Part shown: positions 47,119-59,567 of the stretch, in pieces
Numbering within the stretch: the first letter of the stretch is position 1
How the letters are laid out: each line of letters opens with the position of its first letter
Source of the DNA: Anniella stebbinsi
Taxonomy: Eukaryota > Chordata > Lepidosauria > Squamata > Anniellidae
NCBI GenBank assembly: GCA_029215795.1
Contig: JARDYH010000001.1
Coordinates: 119,500,533-119,564,532, forward strand
Length of the DNA: 64,000 nucleotides
Direction: 5' to 3'
Notes under the pieces: generated by a model
The model's database searches: none
Seen by the model: only the letters and a program-made list of their open reading frames with translations
What the model was told of the DNA's origin: nothing
Made by a program: the position numbers and the translations under genes

Positions 47119-47171
<53 letters not shown>
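47045..47171 (+). mobile_element. L2 3' tail with (ATT)n
   Basis: GCCCCATCTGGACGGAGAGGCGGGTGATAAATAAATTATTATT followed by about 17 ATT units at 47120-47171. Confidence 0.85.
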
Positions 47172-47172
<1 letters not shown>

Positions 47173-47174
47173 TG

Positions 47175-48008
47175 GCTACCTATATTACCTATATAACTGC
47201 AAAAATACGCCCAGCAAAAATAGGACCCTACAGTCTTTCATTGTGTTGTCTTATAAATAGAAAGGAACTGGAACTTGCTGGAAGGAAATAAATGCTTTTG
47301 GACTGTAGGGACTGGCTAGTTTTCTGGTATGGGATCTATTTTCTTGTGGTCTGGTCTTCACTCCCTTTTGTCTCCTTGGCAGGACCTACACTACTGTTTT
47401 GTGTCCTTTTTATATATATGAGATTGTGAGACTATGAAAAAGGGAAATTTGTTTTATTTTTGTGAATTGCTTCTACTCTGAACACTTGAGAGTGGACAGT
47501 TAATGAGTAACTAAAAGGCAATATCCCATATGAGCTCCACTCTCCCATAACATCGTTGTACGACTGTTTGCTAGCAGTTTCTAGTGGCTTTGTTAGAATT
47601 GTATTATTGTGGTCTCCTTGTCTTAATAAGATCCAGCAGTTTAAGAAAACTGTACTTTTCCTGTGGTAAAAGTAAAAACAGCAGCACCATCTTCTGGATG
47701 CAAGGAGGGGAAAAAAAGAATAAGAACTATCATAAAGGAAAATGAGACGGAAAAGATGTATTTGATTTCCTTCCCACTTCATTTGTGCACAATTTCTATA
47801 ATATGCCTTCCTCTCCGTTTGCAATTTATTTCATTTGAAATTATGATATGTCACACTCCCACATATATGTAAGCATGAAGGCACATAGTCTTTTCTTCTG
47901 CCTGTTTTATTTCACATGGGGAAGTTAGAGATGTATGAAGTCTTATCATTTACTTTGATAGATATTTCTACCTTCACCGACACTAGAAACACATGTTCAA
48001 GATACTAA
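47175..48008. other. No recognised feature
   Basis: AT-rich; a 130-codon minus-strand open frame at 47432-47824 has no recognisable domain and I do not call it. Confidence 0.5.
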
Positions 48009-48010
48009 GC

Positions 48011-48501
48011 GGGAATCTACACATACGCTTGTTACGATTCAAAATGTTGATTGTTACTTTGTGTATTGCAACATATTAAAACGTGACAGGCCACATTAAG
48101 TCGTGTATAAGTTATTGTCGATCTTTCTCCAGTCTTCACAGCATTTATTATGGTCTTTTCTTCATCTCTTCCTGTTACGTTTCTTCATCTCCACATACTT
48201 TCCACACCCACATCTTCCTTTGCCCCCTTCCTTTCCCTTCCTTTCAATGAAGATTAGACTATAGAAGCTCATGCTTGGCTGTGATAGGCTAACAGAGGTT
48301 TGATTTCAGCGACTCTGAACCGGTAAAGAAAGACATATTATCCTTCCTATAACAATTTATATAAAGAAAAGAACGGATTTAATCTTAGAAAATCGGAGTA
48401 AACAACAACTGGTATAAAACGTTACAGTAAGTGCATCATGTGGCCCAATGCATCATCGAAACCAATCCTTAACGTAGCAAAGCTACAGTGTAGATTACCC
48501 C
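48011..48501 (+). mobile_element. TIR element distantly related to 15291-15859
   Basis: GGGAATCTACACATACG at the left, GTGTAGATTACCCC at the right. Shared order with 15291: 'AACATATTAAAACGTGACAGGCCACATTAA', a TCTTCTTC-rich middle, 'GGTAAAGAAAGACATATTATCC', 'AACGTTACAGTAAGTGCATCATGTGGCCCAA'. Confidence 0.75.
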
Positions 48502-48504
48502 TTA

Positions 48505-50700
48505 TACACAAAGCCAATAAGATTGTTGTGTTTTCCTATAATCACTGTGAAGCAGTGTCATAATAATGCATTCTGTCTCATTTAAAAGCACAGGCAAGGC
48601 TATTGTGTATTGTTCTGGACTATATTTAATCATTCATTCCCCAATCAGAAGCGTAGACTTCAAATTGTTCTTAATGGCTTAAGAGGTTTGATTCACCATA
48701 CCACACAAGAAAAGCAATACAAAAACAAGAATACACATCATTACATCATAGCAATAAACAGTGTAGGACCTGTTCACTTCAAAACGCAATATTCATTCAT
48801 TTTAATAATACCATCATTATAAGATTTTACCAAAACAATTCTTATCCAGAGAAACAAGTGATTCCCACAATAACTGGTTCGCAACTGTACTAAGCCAGAG
48901 TAGGAGCTCAGAGGTTTCTACAAGTTAAAAGTGCATTTCCCAATCTGGGTTTTAGGACCTGGAATGTAAGCAATCCCCATGATGCCTAAACATGTTAGTC
49001 ATTCAGAACAAGAAAAAAAAACAGGAAAATTCACTGCAACCAATTTTAAAGTCTTCATACCTTAAATCAGGCCTAGAACCCATGGTGGATAAGGGAAACA
49101 TAAGGTCTTGCCTTATATAAACTTAGACCATTGGCCCATCTAACTTTACTGTTGCCTACACCAGCATCCCCCACATGGTGTCCTCCAGATGTTTTGAATT
49201 ACAACTCCCAGAATTGTGCAGACGTTTGGTGTGAATATGCAGATATTGTTAGATGTGAACATGTGGACAATGAATAATATTAGTGGTATAGCATCACTCC
49301 CCCATAGCCACACATAGGTTCTAGATGTGATTTAACTCATAATTAGGGTTCAACTGAACACTGGATCCGAAAATGCCCATCTCCTAACACTAATAAATGG
49401 GCTTTCTATCCACAAATTGTCTCCCTGTAGGCAACAAAGAGACTTCAAGAAAATAAAAAGAACATATATAAACATGTAAACATAAACTAGCTAAGTTGCA
49501 AGTGGTGCTAACACAGAAAAGGGTGATGTTGGGCCTTTTAAAGGTAGAAGATTGCTCTCTCAAGGTGGACAAACTTTAAACTTTAACAATAAGGCCAATA
49601 TTGGTTGTTTCAGGTTATTTCCCCTCCCCCCGCCGCCTTTATTTTGGGAAGGCAGCATATGTGGCACATACAAGGCTATGTTTACAAGCTGCATAACAAT
49701 CCTACAACAGACCGTGGGTTATATGAGGGTTGTTCTGCTGCCCAGATTCGAATGATACAATAAACCATGGCTGGGGGTCAAATATCCAAAATGGCCACAG
49801 ACACACATTGCAACCTACCATGTCTTGAAACTTTTCTGTGACTTAGATAAGCCACGAGGGCTGTGGTGATTGTGTGAACTCAGTATTGTGCTCATGTGTC
49901 CATATGTTTCTTCTATGTGATGAAGAGTGACTAAAAAAACATTTCAAAAATATTTCTACTTTGGATATTTTTAATAGATCCATTTTTATTTTTTGTAGCA
50001 CACCTTGTGACTTTCTTATAGATATATTTACAAGGCCAGGAGGAAGTATGAATGTTTTGTTTATTTTATAAACTTCTTCACTTTACCAATACTTCATTAC
50101 TTCTTCCTTTTTACTGTTTGATTAAAGGTTTTCACTAACCATAGATCAAAAATTCATGAAAATCAAATGTATGCAGATTTTCTATTCGGTCAAAATAAAG
50201 CTTATAATTTTCCCTATAATTATAACATTAGCCTTTGTTTAAAGCTATCCAGCAGAGATAAATGAATGATTACATTTAACAATATAAAATGGAACATTAG
50301 TTACTCTTAATTGAAAAAATATGAGCTCATGCTGAAGGGTTGCACACTATGCAAACCATAGTATTGAAAAATTCAACACTAGTTGCAAATTTGAACATTG
50401 ACTATCACAGGGGAAACATGATATGTATTATACTTCAACATTTTGCCATGCAAAAAGTAAAAAAGATCAGTGTAAAAAAGAACTTGCAAGTATATTACAT
50501 TTTAAAAAGCAAAAGTATTTTTGTAATTACCTCATATTTAGTGACTTTTGTCTATTTTGTATCCTATTGCAACTGTCATTTGAAAATGCATTTCAGCTAT
50601 GAACTAGAATAGATTAGCATGCTCCAAAATTCTACAAATGCCATAAATGTTGTATTTCAAAGAAATATGCCTAGTTGTCCACTACTGCTTCAACTATACT
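48505..50700. other. No gene; SINE, hAT and MITE remnants
   Basis: 49105-49152 is an inverted SINE tail (TTGCCTTATATAAACTTAGACCATTGGCCCATCTAAC). It is followed directly at 49153-49215 by an hAT-like end (CCACATGGTGTCCTCCAGATGTTTTGAATTACAACTCCCAGAATT). 49690-49882 resembles the MITE at 41407 (CCGTGGGTTATATGAGGG, then inverted ends CAGATTCGAATGATAC and TTGTGTGAACTCAG). Other parts unrecognised. Confidence 0.55.
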
Positions 50701-50705
50701 ATGAG

Positions 50706-51563
50706 TAGAGATGTGAAGGCCCGGGAAAAAAATGGAAAAATTTGGGGGGGGGGGGGTCTGAAAAATTGGAAAAAATGAAGAAAAAACAGATTATGGAATG
50801 TTTTATTTTAGCATGATGCATAAAACATTTAAGACAAGGTGATTATATATTTACTTCTCCAAACGATTTCTAAAACTATGTACAGTATCAAATTATTACA
50901 ATTTCTGTGCACCGAGGAAAAGCAAGTCCTAGGTTGCAAACTGAGACTACAGCTCTCAAATAGAAGAGCAAGATGCATTTCTACCTCTAGGGGGCACTGC
51001 CATTGAAGCAGAGACTAAAAATGATAGTGATAGCTATAGCTCAGAAAATGAGTCTGATTAAATTTCATGCATATTCATTGAATCTTGGTCCCCCTTTTTT
51101 CTCAGTTCTCCACACTGTGGAGGACTAGCAGAGACATAAATATTTTTCCTTGTTACTACTAACGTTAATGGTTTCTTCTGTTTGTTTGTTTTTTATTGTT
51201 TTTTACCTGCTCATAAACTGGCAAAACCAAAGAGGTTCGTTACAGTTCAGGAGCTTGTAGCTCCATTTATTTATTTATTTTTAAAAAGGTAAAAAAAAAT
51301 TAAAAATTCAATTTGTAATGATTGCTTGAATGCACTATACTTTTAATATACCAAATGTGGTAATTTTATGCCAAACCAACTTGTACATAACTACATTTTA
51401 TGTTCCTAAAGTAACAAAGTGACTTTCAATCTGTAAAAAGTTTTAATATTGCATTTTTTTAAAAAAAAAATTCAATTTTTCTGAAAATTTTCAGTTTTTT
51501 TCCGAAAAACCCCCCAGAAAAAATCGTTTTGGCTTCAAAATTTCCAGACATTTTACATCTCTA
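50706..51563. mobile_element. 858-bp TIR element with 7/8 TSD
   Basis: Ends TAGAGATGTGAAGGCCCGG and (right) TTTCCAGACATTTTACATCTCTA are inverted. Flanks are ACTATGAG (50698-50705) and ACTATGAA (51564-51571), seven of eight identical. The interior is A/T-homopolymer-rich with a G run at 50744-50756, and has no transposase frame. hAT-type TSD length. Confidence 0.82.
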
Positions 51564-51564
51564 A

Positions 51565-52020
51565 CTATGAAGCAAGAGGGAAGTTTATAATTTCACTTGC
51601 TTGTCCTGTTCCAAACATTAAAGTGTGTCTTCCTAATAGGATTCAGTAGTGTTATTAGCTGGTGATGCTATATCAACTAAAGGCTGCAATAGTATTTTCT
51701 TCCGGTTTGTTTTCATTAGTACTTATGGGATAGGATTATTTATTTAATAAGAAATCCTAGCTTCTGTGCTTGACTGATATCTGTATTTTAAATAAGAGTG
51801 AAGAGTTACAGGAATATGGGTCTGGATAGGACCAGAGGCTATAAAGTTCAATGCTGCGGTCAAGTCAGAGCCATCTAGACTACACCTACTAATGTTTTGG
51901 GCCCAATTGGGGGGGGGCTATAATTTCTATTGCAAAACTGTGACCAATAAAGCAAAAGGATCAGTATTTTGCAATATGAATTGTGAGTCCAGGACACCCA
52001 ATCCAGATTGGGCCCAGAGC
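51565..52020. other. No recognised feature
   Basis: AT-rich sequence without repeat or coding signature. Confidence 0.5.
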
Positions 52021-52024
52021 AGGG

Positions 52025-52229
52025 AAAGGGTTTAAAGACTGATCTTTTCTGGCAGGCCTACCTAGTTGAATTTTAAGATGTTTTAATAACATATTAGTTT
52101 TATTTGTTTTTAATGTTTTATCTATTTTATGGTCTTTGTATTTATATTTATTGTTGTTCCCCGCCTCGATCCAGAGGGAGAGGCGGGAAATAAATAAATA
52201 TATTATTATTATTATTATTATTATTATTA
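52025..52229 (+). mobile_element. L2 3' end
   Basis: Last ORF codons (…DLFWQAYLVEF-like), 3' UTR, then GTTCCCCGCCTCGATCCAGAGGGAGAGGCGGGAAATAAATAAATA and (ATT)n. Same subfamily as 622-1600 but on the plus strand. Confidence 0.88.
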
Positions 52230-52930
52230 AGCCTCCCCTACTCCTACTATAGGGTTCTGGTCCATATTAGAGGCCCTACTCTAAAGTAAAAATAAAGTAA
52301 TATCTGTCTTGGCCCTCAAAGAAGAATAAGGGTTTTGCTCTCTCCAGAAACCTGGATACCAGTTGCCAGGTCCATTTTTTAAGTAGTCAGTGGTGACTGG
52401 ATGCCTGAATATGATTCATCATGTTACTTATTGAATCAGCTTTAATATCATATTTGGAAGACTTCATTATTATATTATACCTTATAATAATGCAATCTTC
52501 CACAAGTCGTCTAATACATTGCAGCCAATCATCTCAAATTCTTGAAATACAGATAAAGAATGTATCTAAAATATGGTGGGCTCATTACTTTAGCAACAGT
52601 TCCATACTTTCCAGTAAGTACATTAAAAAGGAAATATTAGAATTAATACTTTATCTGTGTCCCTATTTTCTCACCTCTAGAGCTATTCCATAAGGCTGTG
52701 TGTGAGAGAGACATGTGTGTTTGCGTGTGGTTTATAGGGTGCAGGGAAGAGAATGAAAAATGAAAAATGCTATCTATCTATCTATCTATCTATCTTTATA
52801 AAAAGACAGCCCTTCAGAGGCTAACCATTTTAGGGTGCCATATCTTGAAATAGTTTCTGGAAAGTGTTGCTACTTCAACCTAACTGAAACGTGCTGCCCA
52901 TTTCAGTGGCCTAATATAAGCCCAATATAC
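52230..52930. other. No gene; (TCTA)n tract
   Basis: (TCTA)n at 52770-52795. Nothing else recognised. Confidence 0.55.
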
Positions 52931-52934
52931 CTGG

Positions 52935-53091
52935 GCCTTAACTACACCAAGCAGGATATTGCACTATGAAAGCACTATATGGTATGTGTCTTATGGGCCC
53001 CAACAGTTGTCAGTGCGCTTCAATACCGCTGTAAAGCAGTAGTGTGGCTCCTGCTTTCATAGTGCAATATCCTGCTTGGTGTAGATTAGGC
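52935..53091. mobile_element. 157-bp hairpin MITE
   Basis: CTACACCAAGCAGGATATTGCACTATGAAAGCA is exactly inverted as TGCTTTCATAGTGCAATATCCTGCTTGGTGTAG. The loop contains GGGCCCCAACAGTTGTCA and AAAGCAGTAGTGT, shared with the element at 60122-60238. Ends GCCTTAACTACACC / GGTGTAGATTAGGC. Confidence 0.92.
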
Positions 53092-53234
53092 ACTGGAGTA
53101 TATAGAACCCCCAGCTGTTAGCTTTACAAATGTCTCTACCCCATGCAGAGATTTAAAAATGGATAGAAGGCAGTGGGGGGACATCCATTGACATCAGTGG
53201 GAGAGATTTTGAGAAGCAACTGGCTTTGAGGGGA

Positions 53235-53375
53235 AAGTTTAATCCTCCCATCTTGATTGCCATGGTCCTGATCAGAATTGGGGCCATGTGCACCTACTCT
53301 AGAAAAAAAAAAAAAAGATAAGGCCAATCTATATGCTACATAACATAATGTGTCATTTGACCCTCCGTGAATGTA
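53235..53375. mobile_element. Half copy of the 35741-35977 element
   Basis: CATGGTCCTGATCAGAATTGGGGCCATGTGCACC, then AAAAAGATAAGGCCAATCTATATGCTACATAACATAATGTGTCATTTGACC, aligns with the right half of the 35741 element. The left half is not apparent. Confidence 0.6.
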
Positions 53376-53379
53376 GCTG

Positions 53380-54380
53380 ACAGACAAGCACCAGTTTTAC
53401 ATTTTGCCTGCAAATGTTTTATAACAAATAAATAGTTCCAAGATAAGCACTGAAGTATCTCAAATAGTTTTTGCTGTTCGCACAACACAATGGTGAAGGG
53501 CATGGATAGTGGAAGGATAACTGGGAAACTTAGGTAGGGATATGATATTGAGTAAACATAAGAATGGAAGAGGCAGCTAAATACACATATTGAACATCTT
53601 TATATACATTTCATAGCTTTTTCATAATAATGAGGGCTAGAAACATTTAAAAAATAAATAAATCTGACATTCTTGTTAAACCAAGTCTAGATACCCAATT
53701 TCTCATTTTATTTGCAAATATAATGGGTAAGTGGAGCATTTTTGCCTAGTACTTGAGCTAAAACCACTAATATTTACATGAAAAGGAATGTTTAAACTAT
53801 CTATCCTAAGTTGCAATCACTGCATGTTTAGACAGGAAAAAAAAGCCCTGCAACTATTTTCCTTGCAGAGAGTTTTGCAGATGAATGAAGACTTTATGTT
53901 GCATGTATAGATCAGGACCCTTTAGGGCGCAATCCTCTGTATGTTCAGACTGAATAAAAAATCCTATAACCCACTGTCCAAAGGATAGTAGAGGATTGCC
54001 TCCCTAATTGAAAAAAAAAACCAGTGGCGAAATGAGGATACTAGACTTATTGCTTGGTTACGTCATCTGGTTAATTTGACCCTAGACTGTTTCCTGAAAC
54101 AAATTGCATTTCTAAAAGGTTAGGTTTAAAAGAGGAAAAATTAAAATTAATAATATTCTGCCATTCATGTAAAATGGCACATCAACAACTTCCAACTGTG
54201 TTTTATCATATTTTGTTTGTATTGTGTTTTTTTAATACTGTATTTTAGGAATAGATCTTGTCAGTTCTTTGGTTCATAGGGCTAAAAAGACCATTTTACA
54301 GTTGCATATTAAACCACAGAGTATTCTAAAGCAAATTACAGCTTATATAGCTAGTACTGGTTAAAATATGGGCTTGTAAA
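53380..54380. other. No gene; hairpin-repeat remnant
   Basis: 53927-54000 (GCGCAATCCTCTGTATG...AGTAGAGGATTGCC) is a diverged copy of the short hairpin family. The rest is AT-rich and unrecognised. Confidence 0.45.
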
Positions 54381-54383
54381 ATG

Positions 54384-54757
54384 TAGGGTGACCATATTTG
54401 AGAAACCAAAAAAGAGGACACCCAGTGGTAGGGGCGGGAAAGCAGCTTTCTGGGTCCTCCAGAAAGAGTGTCATTCCTGCACACACACACACACACACAC
54501 CCAAAATGTTCCAATCAGGGCCTTTTCTATAATGTCCAGGAATGACACACTTTCCTTTTTAAGGACCTGATTGGAGCAGTGAGGGAAAATGACACACCTC
54601 CAGAAATCACATCATTCCCCACCACCATGCTAATGGTGGCCTTAAAGGGGAAAGTGTGTCATTCCAGGACATTATAGAAAATTACAGAAAATCTCCTGCA
54701 CCCAGGATAGAACAAAAACCAGGACAAATCCAGGGAAATCCTGACAGTTGGTCACTA
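54384..54757. mobile_element. TIR element ('TAGGGTGACCATAT')
   Basis: Left TAGGGTGACCATATTTGAG, right CAGTTGGTCACTA. Interior inverted arms GAATGACACACTTTCC and GGAAAGTGTGTCATTCC; an (AC)n tract at 54480-54500. Flanks TAAAATG and TAAAATA suggest a decayed 8-bp TSD. The left end is close to that of 38737-39452. Confidence 0.7.
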
Positions 54758-54759
54758 AA

Positions 54760-57700
54760 ATAGACGTGGCATAAAAGCATGGAAGAAATGAGTTCTTATG
54801 GGCCTGTCAGAGTTGGGATGTGTTACAGCAGAATGTAAGTAATAAACAGGAATAGAGATATCATAGGGTGAACTGTTGTGTGTTGAATGCATTCAAAGGC
54901 AGACTGCCCAGGAGCTGAGTACTATTAACGCAGTTATTGTGAACTCTGGAATTGGACTACCTTATTACTGTACATTTATCAGGAACAGTGGATGATTGTC
55001 ACGTAAGGCCAGTTGAATGAGATCCTTACTTTTTTGCACCTTATCTTCTTTGTGACTCTGAGGTTTCACAATGGGAGTTGACAGTTATCTGTCCTTTTCT
55101 AGCAGTACGGCAGTTGTTCCCTGTGTCGACCCTAGACTCTTTCATCTAAGTGGGTGGGAGCGAGGAATAGAACAAGAAAATGACTCATTCCTAGATTAAT
55201 AAAACTTGAACAGCCCGTGTAGACCACAAAAGTGATACAATAGATTAGAGGTAAGACGAACACTTCCTAAGATACTCGCAGAAGGATTTAGAGTAGCTTT
55301 GGCGCTTGCAGTACTCTTGTTGTTATTGCTAAGTCATGTGTTTGTTTTTCATTTCTTTAGCTATGCTTTGATTCTAATTTAAATTTTCATTACTTCATTT
55401 GGAGAAGTATTAAGTGAAATTGAACAGACACGATTAATTTAATATTGTTGAACTTTGCAACCATGCCAATATTAATACACACTACTTGATTTTATGTTCA
55501 CAAATTTGATTCAATTTATAGACCTTTCCTCATGGTCTTTGAACCTATATGCAGCTACATTCACATTGGAGCCTTATTCTCAGGTAGGTGTTACTATTTT
55601 GCCAAGGATTGAGAATAAGGTAGGCACCCAACAGAAAACAGAAGTACTTCCTACTGGAAGAAAACCTTTCTTAACAGAGGGATAGATCATACAATACATG
55701 CTTCCCTAATTTAAAAGGGAGGGGAAAGTAAAACAGAAAAAAGCAAACATCCAAATAAAAAGGGAAGAAAAGAACACATGCCCCACCAAGTCAACAGGGT
55801 ATTTGAAAAGGCAGCTCCTGCACCATGGTTCCTCCCTCCCTCTTCTCTATGGGATTGTTTTTGTTAAACAATATTCCCTAAATAAAAAGGATATGTTTAT
55901 TTAGGGAACACAGGAAAAATGCACAATTAGCCATAATAAAATGTAAAATCAAAGGGTAGTATCCAATGTTAGTCCTACATAGAGTAGACTCTTTGAAATG
56001 AATGAATCTACATAGAACTAACATTGGATACTACCCATTAATCATGTGGTAGCTAATTACCACTAATTATCTATCTTAGATAAATATTAGTAATAACAGA
56101 AAGCAGTGAATAGTTTTCATCATTTCCAAGAGTTATTATGACTCCATTCCAGACAGGTGTTACTATATCCTTTCCATGTGACATAGACACAGGAGCATTA
56201 ATTATCCCAGAGGTGGATTTGTGGTCCAGACATTCTAATTACTTTCAGCATTCACATAGTAATTGCTGCCAGTCATATGTCTGATCACACATTACATTTG
56301 TCCTTTCAAGTGTATGATCAAGAAAGTTCAGAACTGCCCAGGGGCAGAAAAGAGAAAACTCATATTGGTCTAAACATTAAAAATTTGGGCTGAAGAATGT
56401 CAAATATACAACCAATACAGTTTTCCTGAAAGGACTCTTCAATAATCTGAGAAGCCCGCTGCCTCTTCTTTTAGCCTAAACATGCACTCAGATATTATAA
56501 AATAATGTGTGCAATAGTAGTCAGGAAGGTGCTGAGAAGAATGTGTTTTATCATTAAATAATCACACCTTTGGGGGGTTGAAAGTGCCTGACTGTGTTTC
56601 TTGCTTTATGCATCAGGAATTTAATTATCTCACAGAAACGCTACCTGTTGTCTCTATGTTTTGCTTAATTAATCATACAATTATTTCCACATGTACTTAA
56701 CTAGAAATATATACCTATATAAATTAATATAAATAGATGAAATGAGAACATGTTATTTTGTAATTACATCACTATATATGACGTTAGGAAATGCCTGGCA
56801 TATTTTCCTCTGGTTAGTGTGGAAGTGTATAATATATCTGTGGTACTGTGACAGGGACAATAAGTTGCACATAATACGTTCTCAGTTTTAGTTCAATAAT
56901 GAAGTTCTGTTTTGTTTTGTTTTGCAACTTGGCAGCCTAATAGCAATTCTTAAAAAATCTTCACAAGTTTTAAACAGTCTTATTGTTATGCCAAAGGGTG
57001 GTTTCTTATGCTCACCAGTTAAGCTATTGAAACACAGAACTGAATGTGAACCTAGGAGACTGGAATGTAACTCCCACTTTGGCCATAGGATGGGGTGCAA
57101 AGAGCTACCTTAGTCAAGCCTATATGTGCAAAGTAGGATTGCTGACTTTGCCTTTGGGCACTATCCAATGCTGCTCAAGTGGTGGCAGGAGCCAGCGGTT
57201 CTTAAAGCAACTGGGAATGAGAGAAAATGCCTGTTTCCAGAATGGGGAACTCACAGAAAGGAGCTCTGCTGAACTGCCCTGTTACATAAATGAGCGTTCC
57301 AGCTCATTTCTGGGGTGACTTTAGAAACCGCCAGTTTCCTGTTGTGCCATTGGCCAGTGCTACAGGTGCCACAGAATGCACAGAGGTGCGTGGGCAAGTG
57401 TTGGATGCTGGCCTTTCTTTTTTAACAGGGGCTTCTCCTGCCACATCACTTTTGAAACACCCCTCAGTTTCAAGCAACAGTTTACTGTGTGCATGGGGTT
57501 TGCTTTCAAGAAAAGAAAAGCTAAAGCACTTCTGGGCTCACGGAATTAACTGTGTAATTCATTGGATTTTGGCTACAGCCTCATTGAGATGCATTTGCCA
57601 GGTTCCCATCTCAGCTTCAATTTCGTGTTAATAAAATGGGAATACACTGCTATACTTCAAATGTATTCAGTTTTCCTTTCAGTATTGTTAATGTTTGATT

Positions 57701-58110
57701 GGTTAATAAACAGAATACAAAGGTTTTGGCTACAGAATGTAAAGTACTTGAAAATGCAGAAAAAGGTTAAGCAACTGGATTTGGCGCAGTATATTTCAGG
57801 AAATTCCAGACCTGGAGAGCAAGAATATTTTTCATGAAGTAAACCCACTTGTGAGAACATGTATAGAATTAATGTTTTCGAATATGAAAACCAACCTACT
57901 GTTTGACTATTAATACAGACCATCAGAAAAATAATTGGAGGATGTGGTTAGGTGGTTGAGTCAATTAATTTGGCTGGGGATAATTTTATATTTTATACAG
58001 AATATGGGCTTGAAGGAGTGTGGGAAAGATGGGCAGGAGAACTCAGTGAGAGTTCGCATAGAAATATTTATCTATTTGTATTCCATTAGTTAAAAGCCTA
58101 TTTGGGGATA
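54760..58110. other. No gene; one perfect hairpin
   Basis: Apart from the hairpin at 55954-56036, nothing is recognised. Open frames at 57046-57837 lack domains. Few young repeats, so conserved non-coding sequence is possible here. Confidence 0.5.
55954..56036. repeat. 83-bp hairpin repeat
   Basis: GGGTAGTATCCAATGTTAG and CTAACATTGGATACTACCC are perfect 19-bp arms, with inner TCCTACATAGAGTAGA / TCTACATAGAA pairing less well. Confidence 0.85.
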
Positions 58111-58115
58111 GGTAT

Positions 58116-58889
58116 TGTGAAGAGAGGCAGGTGTTCACCCCTCCTCCCTACCAGGTATCCCAAAGCCAACCTCCCTAGCCCAATGCCAAATGACTCAAGC
58201 CGGCCTCTGGAAATAACCACACACATTTAGGGACTGAAGCAATTTATTAAAAACAAGAACTTAAAATCTAATCCACATAGGGCTTGAATCAAACATTTAG
58301 CCATAAAAGCACAGATAAGGAATGAGAGGGGAGGAAAGGGGGATGAGAGCAGGACTGGAAGTGAGGTAGATTTAGCAGCAAGCAATAAACCAATTAACCA
58401 CTCTAAATCACACTCAAAGGTGCCAAGTCTTTCCTTGGAATGACCCGGACATTAAAACAATAAAACCTGACTAGTTCCCAAGCTGTCAACTCACTTGTCA
58501 GGGATCTTCTCATTAACCTATCTGGTCCAGAAGAAGATGGAGGCCACCTTGTTGCTATGCTCTTTATTCCTTTTGGGCCGACCAGTACCATGACTCGCCT
58601 GGGGGTCAGCTTTCCCTCCAGCCTCCCCCTTCTTAGCTCTCACAGGGCCCCCCTCCCTCGAAGCGGCATTTTCCCACAGCTGAAAACCCTCAGCACCAAC
58701 TCCCAATTAGTGGCAACCTTGACTTCCTGCCTCCTGAGATAACATCCAGGTGCTGCTGCCGGGAACCAGCAGCACTGTTTTAGAAACTTGTTTTTCAGAA
58801 CTCTCCTTCTCAGTGAAGAGGCCCCAGTCCTGCCAGGCAAGCCATGCCTCGCTTAGCAAGGCCATAGCCATCTTGGCTTGATCTTCACA
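58116..58889 (-). mobile_element. Solo LTR, 774 bp, perfect 5-bp TSD
   Basis: Plus-strand ends TGTGAAGA and TCTTCACA form the TG..CA terminal inverted repeat and are flanked by identical GGTAT at 58111-58115 and 58890-58894. On the minus strand an AATAAA at 58248-58243 lies in a TTTTTAATAAATTGCTTCAGTC context, giving a ~120-bp U5-like end. No internal genes, so it arose by LTR-LTR recombination. Endogenous-retrovirus or Gypsy-type LTR; the family is not identified. Confidence 0.88.
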
Positions 58890-58894
58890 GGTAT

Positions 58895-59370
58895 GGCTAG
58901 TTAATCTCTATCTGTCCCTGTATCTATGGGGTTTCCATCATATTAGCAATGCTTAAAATTCTATCAGACTGCGTCCCACTGAACCCTGTGCACATTTACA
59001 GAACAGTTATTACTGTTGTTTTGATGGGACAATGTCACTGATCCTCTCCCATCACATCGGGTAGGATCCAACTTTGTCATGCACCCACGGAATGGCTACC
59101 ACTGGTGGAATGGGTCTTCTGCTTCCTTTCCTCCCACCTGCAGCCTCCTGCACACCTTCTAAATCTCCTCCAGTGCATTCCCCCAACTCTCAAGAGCAGA
59201 TTTGGAGGGCATGCAGGGAACTGTAAGAAGGAGAGGAGGACAGGTGCAACCACAAAGTTGGATTCAGCCCATTATGATCACCCTAACCATGAAACAACCC
59301 ATGACTAAATGGCAAGATAGCACTGTGGGGGTGGGGAACTTTGGGGTCACACACCAAGGAAGGACCAGAA
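58895..59370. other. No recognised feature
   Basis: Ordinary sequence with no repeat or coding signature. Confidence 0.5.
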
Positions 59371-59371
59371 C

Positions 59372-59567
59372 TAGGCTGACCATATGAAAAGGAGGAAAGG
59401 GCTCCTGTAACTTTAACAGTTGTAGAGAAAAGGGAATTTCAGGCAGTGTCATTTGTATGCAATTAGTTCCTGGTGAAATTCCCTCTTCATCACAACTGTT
59501 AAAGGTGCAGGCACTATACTAGAGTGACCATATACAAAAGAAGGCAGGGCCCCTGCAACTTTAACTG
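59372..59567. mobile_element. Palindromic MITE, left part only
   Basis: TAGGCTGACCATATGAAAAGGAGG through the spacer 'GCACTATACTAGAGTGACCATATACAAAAGAAGGCAGGGCCCCTGCAACTTTAAC' of the 320-bp family. The right arm is absent: the sequence changes to another repeat at about 59568. Left flank ACCAGAAC has no partner. Confidence 0.88.

Noticed and set aside
47432..47824. 130-codon minus-strand frame
   Set aside because: No domain and composition like the flanks; treated as chance.
57046..57837. Overlapping 90-113-codon frames as possible exons
   Set aside because: No domain, no convincing splice sites, stops in each frame soon after.
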